Positions 47,910 through 60,133 of a DNA stretch of 64,000 bases are shown piece after piece; within the stretch, counting starts at the first letter, position 1, and each line of letters opens with the position of its first letter. The position numbers and the translations under genes were made by a program. The DNA lies in the NCBI GenBank assembly GCA_900546995.1, contig URFF01000001.1, positions 12,474 to 76,473 of the forward strand, in the 5' to 3' direction. Below the pieces are notes generated by a model. That model searched no databases. It saw nothing but the letters and a program-made list of their open reading frames with translations, and was not told the origin of the DNA. The stretch is from an uncultured Sutterella sp. GTDB taxonomy: Bacteria > Pseudomonadota > Gammaproteobacteria > Burkholderiales > Burkholderiaceae_F.

Positions 47910-48167
47910 TTAGGCAGGGATAACCGTCACGAAACGGTGATTCTTCGGGCCCTTGACCTCGAACTTCACCGTGCCGTCAACCTTAGCAAACAACGTGTGG
48001 TCACGACCCATGCCGACATTGTCGCCCGGGTGGAACTGCGTGCCGCGTTGACGAACGATGATGCCACCAGCGGTAATCGCTGCATCACCAAAAACCTTCA
48101 CACCAAGACGCTTAGCTTGGGAGTCACGACCGTTGCGGGTAGAACCGCCGCCCTTTTTATGTGCCAT
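47910..48167 (-). CDS. rpmA: 50S ribosomal protein L27
   Basis: 85 residues. Ribosomal protein near the peptidyl transferase centre. [31 protein letters not shown] and the [20 protein letters not shown] region are the L27 signatures. The short N-terminus starts directly with MAHKKGGGS, without the cleaved extension seen in Firmicutes. Second gene of rplU-rpmA, with 25 bases between them. Confidence 0.97.
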   Translation of the reverse strand: MAHKKGGGSTRNGRDSQAKRLGVKVFGDAAITAGGIIVRQRGTQFHPGDNVGMGRDHTLFAKVDGTVKFEVKGPKNHRFVTVIPA

Positions 48168-48192
48168 TTTCTTACTCTCTTAAAAGTCGATA

Positions 48193-48504
48193 TTAAGCCG
48201 CGATCGTTTCGATCTTGAGCTCCGTGTAGTTTTGACGATGACCAGCGCTCTTGATGGAGTGCTTACGACGACGCATCTTGAAGATGCGAACCTTGTCGTG
48301 ACGGCCGTGGGAAACGACCGTAGCGGTCACGCTGGCGCCTTCAACGAAGGGAGCGCCGACCTTGAGTTCATTGCCATCGGAAACAGCCAAGACTTCAGAA
48401 AGGGTCACTTGGGAGCCGACTTCGGCGTTCAAGGATTCAACCTTGAGCTTGTCACCAGCGGCGACGCGATATTGCTTGCCACCGGTCTTGATAATTGCGT
48501 ACAT
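48193..48504 (-). CDS. rplU: 50S ribosomal protein L21
   Basis: 103 residues. Binds 23S rRNA in the large subunit. [25 protein letters not shown] at the start and [26 protein letters not shown] at the end are typical L21. First gene of the minus-strand rplU-rpmA-obgE cluster. Confidence 0.97.
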   Translation of the reverse strand: MYAIIKTGGKQYRVAAGDKLKVESLNAEVGSQVTLSEVLAVSDGNELKVGAPFVEGASVTATVVSHGRHDKVRIFKMRRRKHSIKSAGHRQNYTELKIETIAA

Positions 48505-48556
48505 TGATTTATACCTCGCCCGTTTCGCTCAGCCAACGCACTGTCTGCGAAACCTT

Positions 48557-48586
48557 TTTATAGTTAATCAACCCGACCAATGTCGG
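48557..48586 (-). promoter_or_regulatory. Candidate rplU promoter
   Basis: On the minus strand CCGACA (48586-48581) and TATAAA (48562-48557) are spaced by 18 bases, about 52 bases upstream of the rplU start. The -35 matches only at GACA. The 383-base gap between rplU and the pit gene otherwise holds only the PHO box and an AT-rich stretch. Confidence 0.35.
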
Positions 48587-48788
48587 ATCTACTCATGCGT
48601 GGAAATGCGGATTATTTCACAAATCAATGATTTATGCAAATATTTGCTGCTCACAATTATAGGACGGATATTCTTCTTGATTTTCGCGTGCTTGAAGATA
48701 GGAATTACCCGGGAAATTAAGCGAAAATGACACAAGAACACATTAAATTCTCTAGGATGGAAGGGATAGATTGCAATATTTATCCTTT

Positions 48789-48817
48789 TTGTCATCGTTT
48801 TGTCACAAAACTGTCAT
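48789..48817 (+). promoter_or_regulatory. PHO box with three 11-bp repeats
   Basis: TTGTCAT (48789-48795), TTGTCAC (48800-48806) and CTGTCAT (48811-48817) follow one another with exactly 11-base periodicity and 4-base AT-rich gaps. The last two match the CTGTCAT-N4-CTGTCAT PhoB consensus closely, and the first adds a third unit. A CATAAT -10 candidate lies at 48847-48852. The downstream gene is a phosphate transporter, so phosphate-starvation control by PhoB is strongly suggested. Confidence 0.75.
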
Positions 48818-48887
48818 AAACTTCGCCCCAATCAAAAGGCTTAGTTCATAATTAAGTCACATTTCTACCACTCCGACAGAGGATGTT

Positions 48888-51149
48888 ATGGACAATTATT
48901 ACATCGCAGTACTGGCTTTTTTAGGTTGTCTGGCGATTTTCGATCTCTTCGTTGGCGTTAGCAATGACGCTGTTAACTTCTTGAACTCTGCACTCGGGTG
49001 CCGAATCGCCAAATTCAGAACCACAATGTGGGTGGCAACTTTTGGCGTGCTACTCGGTGCAACTTTCTCTTCCGGAATGATGGAAATTGCCCGCTCCGGC
49101 GTCTTTCACCCGCAAATGTTCTCCTTCTCCGAGATCATGATCATTTTCTTTGCGGTCATGATTGCCGACGTGGTGCTTCTTGATGCATTTAACTCATTGG
49201 GGTTACCCACTTCCACAACCGTTTCGATTGTGTTTGAACTCTTAGGCAGTGCCATGGCCGCCGCCTTCTTCAAACTTTATATGGATGGCGGCTCCATTGA
49301 AATGGTGTTTGACTATATCAATACCAGTAAGGCGCTCACGATTATCTCAGCCATTTTGGTTTCAGTGGTTGTCGCATTCATCAGTGGCGCAGTCATTCAG
49401 TACATCATGCGCTTGATTTTCTCCTTCTATTTTGAGCGCATGTACTACAAGATCGGAGCGATTTTCGGTGGCTTCTGTATTACAGCCATCATGTACTTCC
49501 TCGTCATGAAGGGTGCCAAAGGCGCAAGCTTCATGCAACCGGAGTGGATTGCTTGGATTGACGCGAATACCCGCGTGATTTTGATTTCCCTTTTTGTTGG
49601 ATTATCGATTTTCTTTCAACTTCTCATCATGGTCTTTAAGGTCAATATCTTTAAGATTGTGATTCTCTCGGGGACGTTCTCACTTGCCTTTGCCTTTGCC
49701 GGCAACGACTTAGTGAATTTCGTCGGCGTGCCGCTTGCCGCGCTTGACAGCTGGAAGATTTGGTCAAATTCCGGCGTTGCCGATTCCTCCTTTATGATGG
49801 AAGGGCTACTTCACCCAGCGAAAACCGATACATCTTTCCTTATCGCATCCGGTTTGGTGATGACCTTTACCCTTTGGTTTTCCAAGAAAGCCCATCGGGT
49901 TATTCAAACCTCGCTTAACCTCTCGGCACAACAAAGTGACCATGAGCTCTTTGGTTCTTCACTTGCCGGTCGCGTCATCGTCCGTACCACGATGGGTTTA
50001 GGCAGCATCGTCAATCAAATTATCCCGGGTGCGGTTAAAAAAGGTTTGGATTCACGCTTTAAGCATCGTCGCTTAGCTCGCGGCGAAGAACCGCTTCCCT
50101 TTGACTACGTTCGTGCCTCGGTCAATTTGGTTTTATCAGCCATTTTGATTGCATCGGCAACTTCTTTGCAATTGCCGCTTTCAACGACCTACGTGACCTT
50201 CATGGTCGCCATGGGTTCGAGCTTCGCGGACGGTGCTTGGGACCGTGAAACGGCTGTGTACCGTATCTCTGGTGTGTTAACCGTGATCAGCGGCTGGTTC
50301 TTGACGGCATTAACCGCCAGTACGTTGGCCGCTATCATTTGCTTATTAATGTTCTTCGGTGGCTCTGTCGTTGCCTTCTTGTTGGCACTATTGGCCTGCG
50401 CTTTGTTGATTCGTTCCAACATTCGTTTCAGCAAGGAAAATAAAGCCTTCCAAGCCGAACGCAAGATGCGCTATGACGTGGAAACGATTCGCGGCATTCT
50501 CAATGAACGCATTTCACAAAATCTGTTTACCACGGTGACGCTTTATAACAACATCGTTGAAAGCTTCTTAGGTGACAGCGAAAGCGGCTTGCGCAAGCTT
50601 AAGCTCAAAGCCAATGCTAACTTTGACCGATTAACCCGTGAGCGCGGACTTTACTATCGGATGAATTATTCGAAGTACAAGCCCAATAAGGAAGACTTCG
50701 ACGCTCGTTATAGCTACTTCCGTACCTTCACTCACTTGCGTGATGTCGGTCGTTCGTTACAGAGCTTGGCTCGTGTGACAAAAGATCATATCGCCAATCG
50801 CCACAGAACCTTCCAAGGCGAATTGGGACAAGATTTGGCTGATCTGTCGCAACTGCTCGTCGAAATCGTTGGTACAAAGCAAGACGCTCAAAGCGTTGAG
50901 GATTTCCACAAGAATGCACAAACATTACTGAACCGTATTGAAGTCATTCAAGAAAAACTCTTGTTGACCGGTCCGGAAAATGGATTCTCGTCACGTGGCT
51001 GTGAAATCTATTTGAGTTTCCTGCTCTTTGCTCGAGAACTCATCAACCACTATGAGATCATTCAAATGCTGCAGCAAAAATTAAATCATTCTGCTGAGCA
51101 AACCGCAACCGCTCAGACAGTAACGCCTGAAGTCAAACCAGCGGTCTAG
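48888..51149 (+). CDS. PiT family inorganic phosphate transporter, long form
   Basis: 753 residues. Inner-membrane Na+- or H+-coupled phosphate permease. The duplicated PiT signature appears near residue 25 as VGVSNDAVNFLNSALGCRIA and again near residue 280 as FAFAGNDLVNFVGVPLAA, and GLPTSTTVSIVFELLG and LQLPLSTTYVTFMVAMGSSFADGAWDRE are substrate-site motifs. About a dozen membrane helices end near residue 520. The last 230 residues are soluble and helical and may act like a PhoU/DUF47-type domain. This is longer than PitA (about 500 residues). AGAGG precedes the ATG. Behind a PHO box. Confidence 0.9.
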   Translation: MDNYYIAVLAFLGCLAIFDLFVGVSNDAVNFLNSALGCRIAKFRTTMWVATFGVLLGATFSSGMMEIARSGVFHPQMFSFSEIMIIFFAVMIADVVLLDAFNSLGLPTSTTVSIVFELLGSAMAAAFFKLYMDGGSIEMVFDYINTSKALTIISAILVSVVVAFISGAVIQYIMRLIFSFYFERMYYKIGAIFGGFCITAIMYFLVMKGAKGASFMQPEWIAWIDANTRVILISLFVGLSIFFQLLIMVFKVNIFKIVILSGTFSLAFAFAGNDLVNFVGVPLAALDSWKIWSNSGVADSSFMMEGLLHPAKTDTSFLIASGLVMTFTLWFSKKAHRVIQTSLNLSAQQSDHELFGSSLAGRVIVRTTMGLGSIVNQIIPGAVKKGLDSRFKHRRLARGEEPLPFDYVRASVNLVLSAILIASATSLQLPLSTTYVTFMVAMGSSFADGAWDRETAVYRISGVLTVISGWFLTALTASTLAAIICLLMFFGGSVVAFLLALLACALLIRSNIRFSKENKAFQAERKMRYDVETIRGILNERISQNLFTTVTLYNNIVESFLGDSESGLRKLKLKANANFDRLTRERGLYYRMNYSKYKPNKEDFDARYSYFRTFTHLRDVGRSLQSLARVTKDHIANRHRTFQGELGQDLADLSQLLVEIVGTKQDAQSVEDFHKNAQTLLNRIEVIQEKLLLTGPENGFSSRGCEIYLSFLLFARELINHYEIIQMLQQKLNHSAEQTATAQTVTPEVKPAV

Positions 51150-51167
51150 TTCTAAACGCATTGGATC

Positions 51168-51205
51168 AATCCCCGTTACCCAAGATTGGTAGCGGGGATT
51201 TTTTT
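51168..51205 (+). terminator. Intrinsic terminator of the phosphate transporter gene
   Basis: AATCCCCGTTACC (51168-51180) pairs with GGTAGCGGGGATT (51188-51200), with one mismatch, and a run of seven T residues follows. Confidence 0.92.
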
Positions 51206-51229
51206 GAAACTATCGTTGCCTCAGCTCGG

Positions 51230-51235
51230 TATAAT
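51230..51235 (+). promoter_or_regulatory. Consensus -10 box 10 bases before ispB
   Basis: Perfect TATAAT immediately upstream of the ispB start. A TTGAAA lies 20 bases further upstream, beyond the ideal spacing. The predicted transcript would have almost no leader. Confidence 0.45.
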
Positions 51236-51245
51236 GCAAGCCACT

Positions 51246-52247
51246 ATGTCAAACACTACTATTGCTTCGTCGACAGTCAGCGCAGCCCAACAAGCATTGG
51301 CTCCCATTGCCGACGATATGATTGCGGTCGATCGAATTCTTCACGAAGAACTCTCCGCTAGTCAGAGCCCAAAAATTGCAGAAGTCGGCAACTACATCAT
51401 TGCGGCCGGCGGCAAGCGTATGCGCCCTGCCCTGCTCATGCTCATGGCTCGCGCTTTAGGCTATGAAGGTGAACAACATCGTGAGCTCGGCGCCACCATT
51501 GAAATGCTTCATACGGCAACCTTGATGCACGACGATGTGGTCGACGAGGGGATGATGCGTAGAGGCCGCCCCACGGCCAACGCTCAATGGGGGAACAACA
51601 TTGCCGTCTTGGTCGGTGACTTCATGTACACGCGCTCGTTTCAGATGATGGTGCGAATCGGTAATTTGGATGTCATGCGTGCCTTGGCTGGGGCGGCGAA
51701 CATCCTAAGTGAAGGCGAAGTCATCCAAATGCAAAATGCGCACGACCCTTCGGTGGATGAGCCCCGCTATCTTCGGGTGATTGAGCGAAAAACGTCTGCA
51801 TTGTTTGTCGCCGCCGCTCAAATGGCTTGTGCGATCGCCAAAGCCGAGCCTGAAAAAGAAAAAGCCCTGATTGAGTATTGCCACGCATTGGGTAACGCCT
51901 TTCAAATAGCCGACGACATCCTTGATTACTCAGGTGATCCGGCTCAAAGCGGCAAACAAATCGGTGCGGATTTCGCCGAAGGTAAAGTCACACTGCCGGT
52001 TATTTACACGCTACAAGAGACTTCTGAGGAAAATCGTCGATTCATTGAAGAGGCCATCCGTCACGGTCACGGCGATTTTGAAAAAATTTCTGCCATTATC
52101 CGTAGCACGAAAGCCATCGAACGGTGTACAATGCGTGCTCACCAGGAATTGGAAAAAGGAAAGAATGCATTAAATGCTTTATCCCCTTCCATTTTCAGAA
52201 ATTCTCTGGTACAATTGTTGTCTTTCGTGGTTGAGAGAAAATCTTAA
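51246..52247 (+). CDS. ispB: Octaprenyl diphosphate synthase (polyprenyl synthetase)
   Basis: 333 residues. Trans-prenyltransferase that builds the side chain of ubiquinone or menaquinone. The first aspartate-rich motif is MHDDVVDEG, preceded by GGKRMRPALLML. The second is ADDILDYSG, followed by GADFAEGKVTLPVIYTL. Chain length cannot be read reliably from sequence, and octaprenyl is the usual product in this lineage. The start MSNTTIASST fits the family. No Shine-Dalgarno sequence is visible. It ends 8 bases before tRNA-Pro. Confidence 0.92.
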   Translation: MSNTTIASSTVSAAQQALAPIADDMIAVDRILHEELSASQSPKIAEVGNYIIAAGGKRMRPALLMLMARALGYEGEQHRELGATIEMLHTATLMHDDVVDEGMMRRGRPTANAQWGNNIAVLVGDFMYTRSFQMMVRIGNLDVMRALAGAANILSEGEVIQMQNAHDPSVDEPRYLRVIERKTSALFVAAAQMACAIAKAEPEKEKALIEYCHALGNAFQIADDILDYSGDPAQSGKQIGADFAEGKVTLPVIYTLQETSEENRRFIEEAIRHGHGDFEKISAIIRSTKAIERCTMRAHQELEKGKNALNALSPSIFRNSLVQLLSFVVERKS

Positions 52248-52255
52248 CAGCGATT

Positions 52256-52332
<77 letters not shown>

Positions 52333-52339
52333 GAATTCC

Positions 52340-52369
52340 AAAAGCGACTTTTCGTAAGTCGCTTTTTTG
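52340..52369 (+). terminator. Intrinsic terminator after tRNA-Pro
   Basis: AAAGCGACTT and AAGTCGCTTT form a 10-bp stem around TTCGT. The run of T residues continues to 52368. It closes the ispB-tRNA-Pro unit. Confidence 0.9.
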
Positions 52370-52476
52370 TTTTCAGCCAACAGATTTTCGGTCAATTCCC
52401 GTTTTTCTCCCCCAACAATCGTATAATCTTTTGCATTCTCCCTAACAACAACGATCATTAAATAAAGGATTTTTCC

Positions 52477-53106
52477 ATGCCTTGGATTGTCGGCCTAACC
52501 GGCGGCATCGGTTCCGGGAAAACTCAAGCGAGCAATGCTTTTGCCGCTTTGGGTGTCCCTGTCATTGATACAGATTTGATTAGCCACGCGCTCACAGCTC
52601 CGCGTGGTTTGGCCATTGACGCCATTCGAACCGCCTTTGGCGAAACCATGATCACGGCTTCCGGTGAAATGGACCGAGAGAAAATGCGACAGCTTGTTTT
52701 CACGGATCCTAAAGCGAAGAAAAAATTAGAAACGATTCTGCATCCTTTGATTGCCCGAGTGGCACTGGCCTCGGTCAGTCAGCATAGCAATGCGCCTTAT
52801 GTCGTGTTAGTTGTGCCATTGCTGGCGGAAAGTCCCGCGTGGATTAGTCGTTGCGACCGAATTTTGGTCATTGATTGTGACGTTGAAACGCAGATCAAAC
52901 GAATCATGCAACGCTCAAAGCTCTCGCGAGAACAAGCGATCTCCATCATTGCATCTCAAGCCACTCGAGATGAGCGCAAGGCCATTGCCAATGAAGTGAT
53001 TGTCAATGAATCAACGATTGACCACTTGAATCAGCAGGTGAAGCACTTACACGATTATTACCTGCGTCTTGCCAGTCAATCGCCCAACTCAGGAGCCCCA
53101 GTATGA
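52477..53106 (+). CDS. coaE: Dephospho-CoA kinase
   Basis: 209 residues. Phosphorylates dephospho-CoA at the ribose 3' position, the last step of coenzyme A synthesis. The P loop GGIGSGKT is at 9-16, followed by [22 protein letters not shown] and [11 protein letters not shown] are conserved in CoaE, as is the R-rich lid [32 protein letters not shown] lies 8 bases before the ATG. Its stop overlaps the yacG start (ATGA). Confidence 0.95.
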   Translation: MPWIVGLTGGIGSGKTQASNAFAALGVPVIDTDLISHALTAPRGLAIDAIRTAFGETMITASGEMDREKMRQLVFTDPKAKKKLETILHPLIARVALASVSQHSNAPYVVLVVPLLAESPAWISRCDRILVIDCDVETQIKRIMQRSKLSREQAISIIASQATRDERKAIANEVIVNESTIDHLNQQVKHLHDYYLRLASQSPNSGAPV

Positions 53107-53345
53107 TTGTGAAATGCCCGACATGCCACAAACCGGTTGAATGGTCTGAGAAAAATCCCTGGAGGCCATTTTGCTCGGAACGTTGCAAACTCATCGATTT
53201 GGGAGAATGGGCAAGCGATAGTTATGTCATTCACGGCAACAGTTACGCTCAAACCAACGAATCCGAAGCGGATCGTTTAGCGCAAGAGCTTTTTGCCTCA
53301 ATCCCAGAAGAAAAGCCACAAGAAAAGCAATCCGAAGACAAATAA
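53103..53345 (+). CDS. yacG: DNA gyrase inhibitor YacG
   Basis: 80 residues. Small zinc protein that binds the GyrB C-terminal region and inhibits gyrase. Four cysteines form the ribbon: [10 protein letters not shown] and [19 protein letters not shown], the YacG signature. The tail is rich in Glu and Lys. Translationally coupled to coaE by a 4-base overlap, as in many proteobacteria. Confidence 0.93.
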   Translation: MIVKCPTCHKPVEWSEKNPWRPFCSERCKLIDLGEWASDSYVIHGNSYAQTNESEADRLAQELFASIPEEKPQEKQSEDK

Positions 53346-53350
53346 CGACG

Positions 53351-53377
53351 AAGGCTGCCCAATGAGCAGCCTTCTTT
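53351..53377 (+). terminator. Terminator of coaE-yacG
   Basis: AAGGCTGC (53351-53358) and GCAGCCTT (53366-53373) form an 8-bp stem, then CTTT. It abuts the stop of the convergent MutT gene. Confidence 0.7.
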
Positions 53378-53379
53378 AT

Positions 53380-54219
53380 CTACACCGTTTCAATCCAGCC
53401 GTTCGCTCCGTGAGGGCGCAAAAACCGATCTGAATCAAGCCGCACATTGGTGGCGTAAATCGGAATCGGATTATTTTCAAAAAGGCGCTGCCATGCGCTT
53501 GAACCCACGCGAACCGACTGTGGAGCCATGGCAAAAAGAGCGCCGCTATCGCTCACAGCTTGCCAATCATCATTGGTGATAGCAACGGCAAGGCGGGAAT
53601 GAACGACCTTTGAGAGTTCTTCGACTCGAGCGTAAACACCATCGGCTTTCTGTTGAATGGATGCCTCAGCGTTCGCACTCACCCAGCATTCTTTAAAGCC
53701 GGTACAAGCCAAGCGCTCTTTGATGAGATCCATATCCTTCGCATAACGATCGCCCAACATAATACCGTCAAAACGGCGCGTTTTAAGTTGATCCCAATCG
53801 GGGTTTTCGCCTTCAAGGCGCAACCAGTGAATCGGCAAACGCAACCACTTGGCAATCGGTTGGCTCGCTTCAAGCACAGGGCTCGGCCACTGATCAACAC
53901 CAAAGAAACCAAACTCTTGTTGTTCCATTGAGCGAGGCGAACCTTCCCAGTGCCATGCCCTAACAAAATGCAATTTGACCGTCGCATGAGGATAAACATG
54001 AGTTAATGTGACCCACGGTGCCACTTCTTTAACGACTACCCCCAACTCCTCACGCATTTCCCGTTCAATCGTCTCTTCAATGGTTTCGCCGGCTTCCATT
54101 TTCCCACCGGGAAACTCCCACCAACCGGCATAGACCTTCCCTTCAGGTCGAGAGCTTAAAAGGCACTTTCCCTCTTGATCAATCAAAATGGCACAAACCA
54201 CGGGCGTTACTTGAGACAT
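53380..54219 (-). CDS. MutT-type Nudix hydrolase fused to a thiamine phosphate synthase-like domain
   Basis: 279 residues. The N-terminal half (1-130) is a Nudix domain of the MutT group, which removes oxidised dGTP, with the box GGKMEAGETIEETIEREMREELGV starting near residue 38. The C-terminal half (about 145-279) resembles the TMP-synthase fold, as in the betaproteobacterial MutT fusion proteins. The motif RRFDGIMLGDRYAKDM and the late NNPIPIYATNV fit that fold, but the catalytic residues of ThiE are not evident, so this part may be non-catalytic. Convergent with yacG, upstream of nothing else on its strand before secA. Confidence 0.85.
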   Translation of the reverse strand: MSQVTPVVCAILIDQEGKCLLSSRPEGKVYAGWWEFPGGKMEAGETIEETIEREMREELGVVVKEVAPWVTLTHVYPHATVKLHFVRAWHWEGSPRSMEQQEFGFFGVDQWPSPVLEASQPIAKWLRLPIHWLRLEGENPDWDQLKTRRFDGIMLGDRYAKDMDLIKERLACTGFKECWVSANAEASIQQKADGVYARVEELSKVVHSRLAVAITNDDWQAVSDSGALFAMAPQSVRVGSSAWQRLFENNPIPIYATNVRLDSDRFLRPHGANGWIETV

Positions 54220-54243
54220 TTTCTTCTACCTAATATTTGTTTG

Positions 54244-54267
54244 AAAAGGGCGCTCCGAAGAGCGCCC
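54244..54267 (-). terminator. Intrinsic terminator of secA
   Basis: GGGCGCTC (54248-54255) and GAGCGCCC (54260-54267) pair around CGAA. On the minus strand four T residues follow. It is between the secA stop and the MutT gene start. Confidence 0.85.
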
Positions 54268-54300
54268 CATGAAAGTCAGTCTTTAACGATCAGTCACTGC

Positions 54301-57081
<2,781 letters not shown>

Positions 57082-57323
57082 TATGTGTAACCCTGTCCGG
57101 ACAGAGGCGTCCCCCTATCCAACGTTAGAAATTCATTTTCCCGAATTAATAGGAATAGTGATTCACAGCGGTGAATTATCGCATATTGAAGCGGGCTTTT
57201 TCGTCTGAAAAACAAGGAATTTCGTGACCGGATGTACCAGGTTTTCCCCAAGTTTCTACAAAAGACGCTTCAGTTGCTAGAATCGCCTTCAGAAATTCGG
57301 TTTTAGGTTTGGGAGAAAGCATC

Positions 57324-57785
57324 ATGGCCATGCGGGGCTTGGAAGATATCAGCAAAATCATCAATATGCTTGATGCCAACTCACCCATTCGTGCCGAAAT
57401 GGCAGCGATCCAAGCCAAAACAATCCTACAAAACGCCTGTATCCACAAAGGGCTTCGCATTAATTTTCGCGACTGTGTGCATGTTCAGCTCACCTCGCGT
57501 GGCTTTGTCATCAATACCACCACGCCCAGTTTGGCCAATCGACTCACACAGTTGAAACCCACCCTTGAACGGGCCCTATTCACGGCCGGTGTGCAAGTGC
57601 CGATTGAGTCCATTCGCGCTGGAAAAATTCAAGCGCTGCCGCCGCAAGAGCCCTACCCGCAAGACGATCCTCGCATAGCACCGCCCGGAGCCTCTGAGGC
57701 CGTTCACGCCAATGCTCAACAAGCTAAAGACCCGGACATAAAAAATGCGCTTGAGCAGCTCGCCCAAGCGCTTTCCAGACATTAA
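57324..57785 (+). CDS. DciA-like DUF721 protein
   Basis: 153 residues. The N-terminal 90 residues resemble the DUF721 domain of DciA, a helicase operator that helps load DnaB in bacteria lacking DnaC. INFRDCVHVQLTSRGFVINTTTPSLANRLTQLKPTLERAL is the KH-like core. The C-terminal half is Pro/Ala/Gln-rich and probably disordered. The position between secA and lpxC is the usual one in betaproteobacteria, which supports the assignment more than the weak sequence pattern. GGAG is 8 bases before the ATG at 57324. Confidence 0.7.
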   Translation: MAMRGLEDISKIINMLDANSPIRAEMAAIQAKTILQNACIHKGLRINFRDCVHVQLTSRGFVINTTTPSLANRLTQLKPTLERALFTAGVQVPIESIRAGKIQALPPQEPYPQDDPRIAPPGASEAVHANAQQAKDPDIKNALEQLAQALSRH

Positions 57786-57796
57786 TTGTTTTGGGG

Positions 57797-58708
57797 TTAG
57801 AGCGCGAACGCCCGCTCAAAGGAAAAATCCACAGGTGCGGGTTTATCCTCAAAAGTCGCCCATTCCCAAGCAGAAGATTCCGCCAAAAGCGCTCGAAGCA
57901 ACAGATTATTCAAACCATGGCCGGATTTGTAAGCGCTATAGCGAGCAAGCAATGGATGTCCCAACACATAGAGGTCCCCCATCGCATCCAAAATCTTATG
58001 CTTGACAAACTCATCCTGACTGCGCAGCCCCTCGGGGTTGAGCACATGAAATTCGTCCATCACCACCGCGTTTTCAAGCGTGCCGCCCTGAGCCAAACCA
58101 ATTGAGCGCAGCATCTCAACGTCCTGCACAAAGCCGAACGTTCTCGCGCGACTGACCGCGGATGCATAGGTCATTTTCGCGAAATCAACTTCGGTAAATT
58201 GAGCGGTGCTGTCAATTGCCGGATGACCGAAGTTAATCGAAAAGGCAAGTTGAAAGCCTTCATGCGGCTCTAACTTTGCCCATTTATCCCCATCGCGGAC
58301 AATGACCGGTTTGAGAATGCGAACAAAGCGCTTGGGTACATTTTGCTCAACAATACCGGCTGCCTGGATCAAAAACACAAAGCTTGCGCTCGAGCCATCC
58401 ATAATCGGAATTTCCGGCGCATCTACATCAACGTAGCAGTTATCGATTCCCAAACCGTTTAACGCGCTCATCAAGTGCTCAATGGTGGAAATCTTCACCG
58501 CCCCCTCGTTTAGCGTGGTGGCCATCCGCGTGTCATTGACTCGAGTGGCTTCTGCCGGCATGACGACAACCGGCGTCAAATCCACGCGGGAAAAAACAAT
58601 GCCGGTATTAGGCTCAGCCGGACGCAAGATCAACTGAACCTTGCGCCCCGAATGCAACCCAATGCCAACCGTTTTGACAATTTTCTGAAGTGTTCTTTGT
58701 TTAAGCAT
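57797..58708 (-). CDS. lpxC: UDP-3-O-acyl-N-acetylglucosamine deacetylase
   Basis: 303 residues. Zinc amidase of the committed step of lipid A synthesis. [30 protein letters not shown] at the start, [18 protein letters not shown] with the first zinc histidine, and [16 protein letters not shown] with the later histidine and aspartate are all present. The ATG at 58708 is preferred to an overlapping TTG. It follows ftsZ by 7 bases, the normal end of the dcw cluster, and marks a lipopolysaccharide-bearing Gram-negative cell. Confidence 0.96.
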   Translation of the reverse strand: MLKQRTLQKIVKTVGIGLHSGRKVQLILRPAEPNTGIVFSRVDLTPVVVMPAEATRVNDTRMATTLNEGAVKISTIEHLMSALNGLGIDNCYVDVDAPEIPIMDGSSASFVFLIQAAGIVEQNVPKRFVRILKPVIVRDGDKWAKLEPHEGFQLAFSINFGHPAIDSTAQFTEVDFAKMTYASAVSRARTFGFVQDVEMLRSIGLAQGGTLENAVVMDEFHVLNPEGLRSQDEFVKHKILDAMGDLYVLGHPLLARYSAYKSGHGLNNLLLRALLAESSAWEWATFEDKPAPVDFSFERAFAL

Positions 58709-58715
58709 CAACTAG

Positions 58716-60050
58716 CTACTTATTGTCGCGACGAATAGACCACCAACCGGTCGGTGCCCAATCTCGAGCCGGATTGTCCTCGGCGGGAGTGTCTTTACGG
58801 TCGAACAACGACTCTTGAGTTCCCATCGGTTGCTGCGTGGTAGTGGGCTCAACGCTTGCCGGACGAGACGGCGTCGGAGCGGGCTGAGTACGAAGCGGCT
58901 CCTGAGTCGGAATCACGGAGGCTGCGCCTGTCGCAGGCGACACTTCAACCTTCGTTTCGGGCACGGCCGGACGATCCCAAGCAGCGGCGAAAGGATCTTC
59001 GGCCTTCGGCTTATCTTGAACAGTTGAGGGCGAAACCGGAGCCCAAACCGGGCGCACTTCTTCTTTCTTTTCCAAAGCAGGCACCGCGCGATCTTTGTTG
59101 CCGCCATCAAGACCGGTGGCAACCACCGTCACGCGCATCGAATCACCCATGCTGTCATCATAGGCAGAACCGTAAATGACCTGAGCGCCCTTGGCGGTAA
59201 AGTTCGTAATGATGTTCATGACCGTTTTGGTCTCTTTCATCTTCATGGTTTCTTCACTGGCCGTGATATAAACCAAGACACCGCGGGCACCGTTTAAGGT
59301 GACGCCTTCCAACAACGGACAGGCGACCGCATTTTCCGCTGCGATACGAGCGCGATCGGGACCGGAGGCAATGGCCGAGCCCATCATGGCCGTGCCACGT
59401 TCGCTCATCACCGTGCGCAAGTCTTCAAAGTCCACGCCGATCAAGCCCGGTGTTTGGATGATTTCCGTAATGCCCGCACAAGCCTTAAAGAGCACGTCAT
59501 CGGCTGCAGCAAAGCATTCGCTCACGGATGCGTCTTCACCCAACTCATCTTCAAGCTTGTCGTTTAAGATCACAATCTGACTGTCAACGGCTTCTTTGAG
59601 TTTGACCAAACCTTCCTCGGCGCGCTGCATCCGAAGAGCCCCTTCGTAGCTAAAGGGCTTTGTGACCACGGCAACGGTCAAAATCCCCATTTCACGGGCA
59701 ATTTGAGCAACCACCGGAGCCGCACCCGTTCCGGTGCCGCCCCCCATACCGGCCGTGATAAAGACGAGGTTTGCCCCTTGCAAAAGTTCACGAATTCGAT
59801 CTTTCGCTTCAATAGCGGCCTGCTCACCCACTTCCGGGCGAGCTCCAGCTCCCAACCCTGTCTTACCAATCTGGAGAGTGGCATGCGCGCGCGAATGCGA
59901 AAGCGCCGTATAGTCTGTATTAATCGCAATAAATTCAATACCTTGAGCACCCCGTTCAATCATATGCTCAACGGCATTGCCACCACCGCCGCCAACACCG
60001 ACCACTTTGATGACAGTTTGACGCGGATCGTCATTAAGTACTTCAAACAT
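58716..60050 (-). CDS. ftsZ: Cell division protein FtsZ
   Basis: 444 residues. Tubulin-like GTPase that forms the division ring. [17 protein letters not shown] begins the GTP-binding domain, [16 protein letters not shown] is the tubulin signature near residue 105, and the T7 region with NTDYTAL and the catalytic acidic loop are present. After residue 320 comes a long Pro/Thr/Glu-rich linker. The last residues are [15 protein letters not shown], which do not show the usual (D/E)IPxFLR peptide that binds FtsA and ZipA. The linker is longer than in E. coli FtsZ (383 residues). AGGAGG lies upstream, and a terminator-like hairpin separates it from ftsA. Confidence 0.95.
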   Translation of the reverse strand: MFEVLNDDPRQTVIKVVGVGGGGGNAVEHMIERGAQGIEFIAINTDYTALSHSRAHATLQIGKTGLGAGARPEVGEQAAIEAKDRIRELLQGANLVFITAGMGGGTGTGAAPVVAQIAREMGILTVAVVTKPFSYEGALRMQRAEEGLVKLKEAVDSQIVILNDKLEDELGEDASVSECFAAADDVLFKACAGITEIIQTPGLIGVDFEDLRTVMSERGTAMMGSAIASGPDRARIAAENAVACPLLEGVTLNGARGVLVYITASEETMKMKETKTVMNIITNFTAKGAQVIYGSAYDDSMGDSMRVTVVATGLDGGNKDRAVPALEKKEEVRPVWAPVSPSTVQDKPKAEDPFAAAWDRPAVPETKVEVSPATGAASVIPTQEPLRTQPAPTPSRPASVEPTTTQQPMGTQESLFDRKDTPAEDNPARDWAPTGWWSIRRDNK

Positions 60051-60079
60051 AGGAAAAGAGCCTCCAATCCAATTCCGTA

Positions 60080-60108
60080 ATTATCGCCGAATCTGGTTCA
60101 TTTGCCTA
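60080..60108 (-). promoter_or_regulatory. Candidate ftsZ promoter
   Basis: On the minus strand TAGGCA (60108-60103) and GATAAT (60085-60080) are separated by 17 bases, about 30 bases upstream of the ftsZ start. It would supply ftsZ separately from ftsQA. Confidence 0.45.
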
Positions 60109-60133
60109 GATTTTTCAGTAACATTTTTCAACG

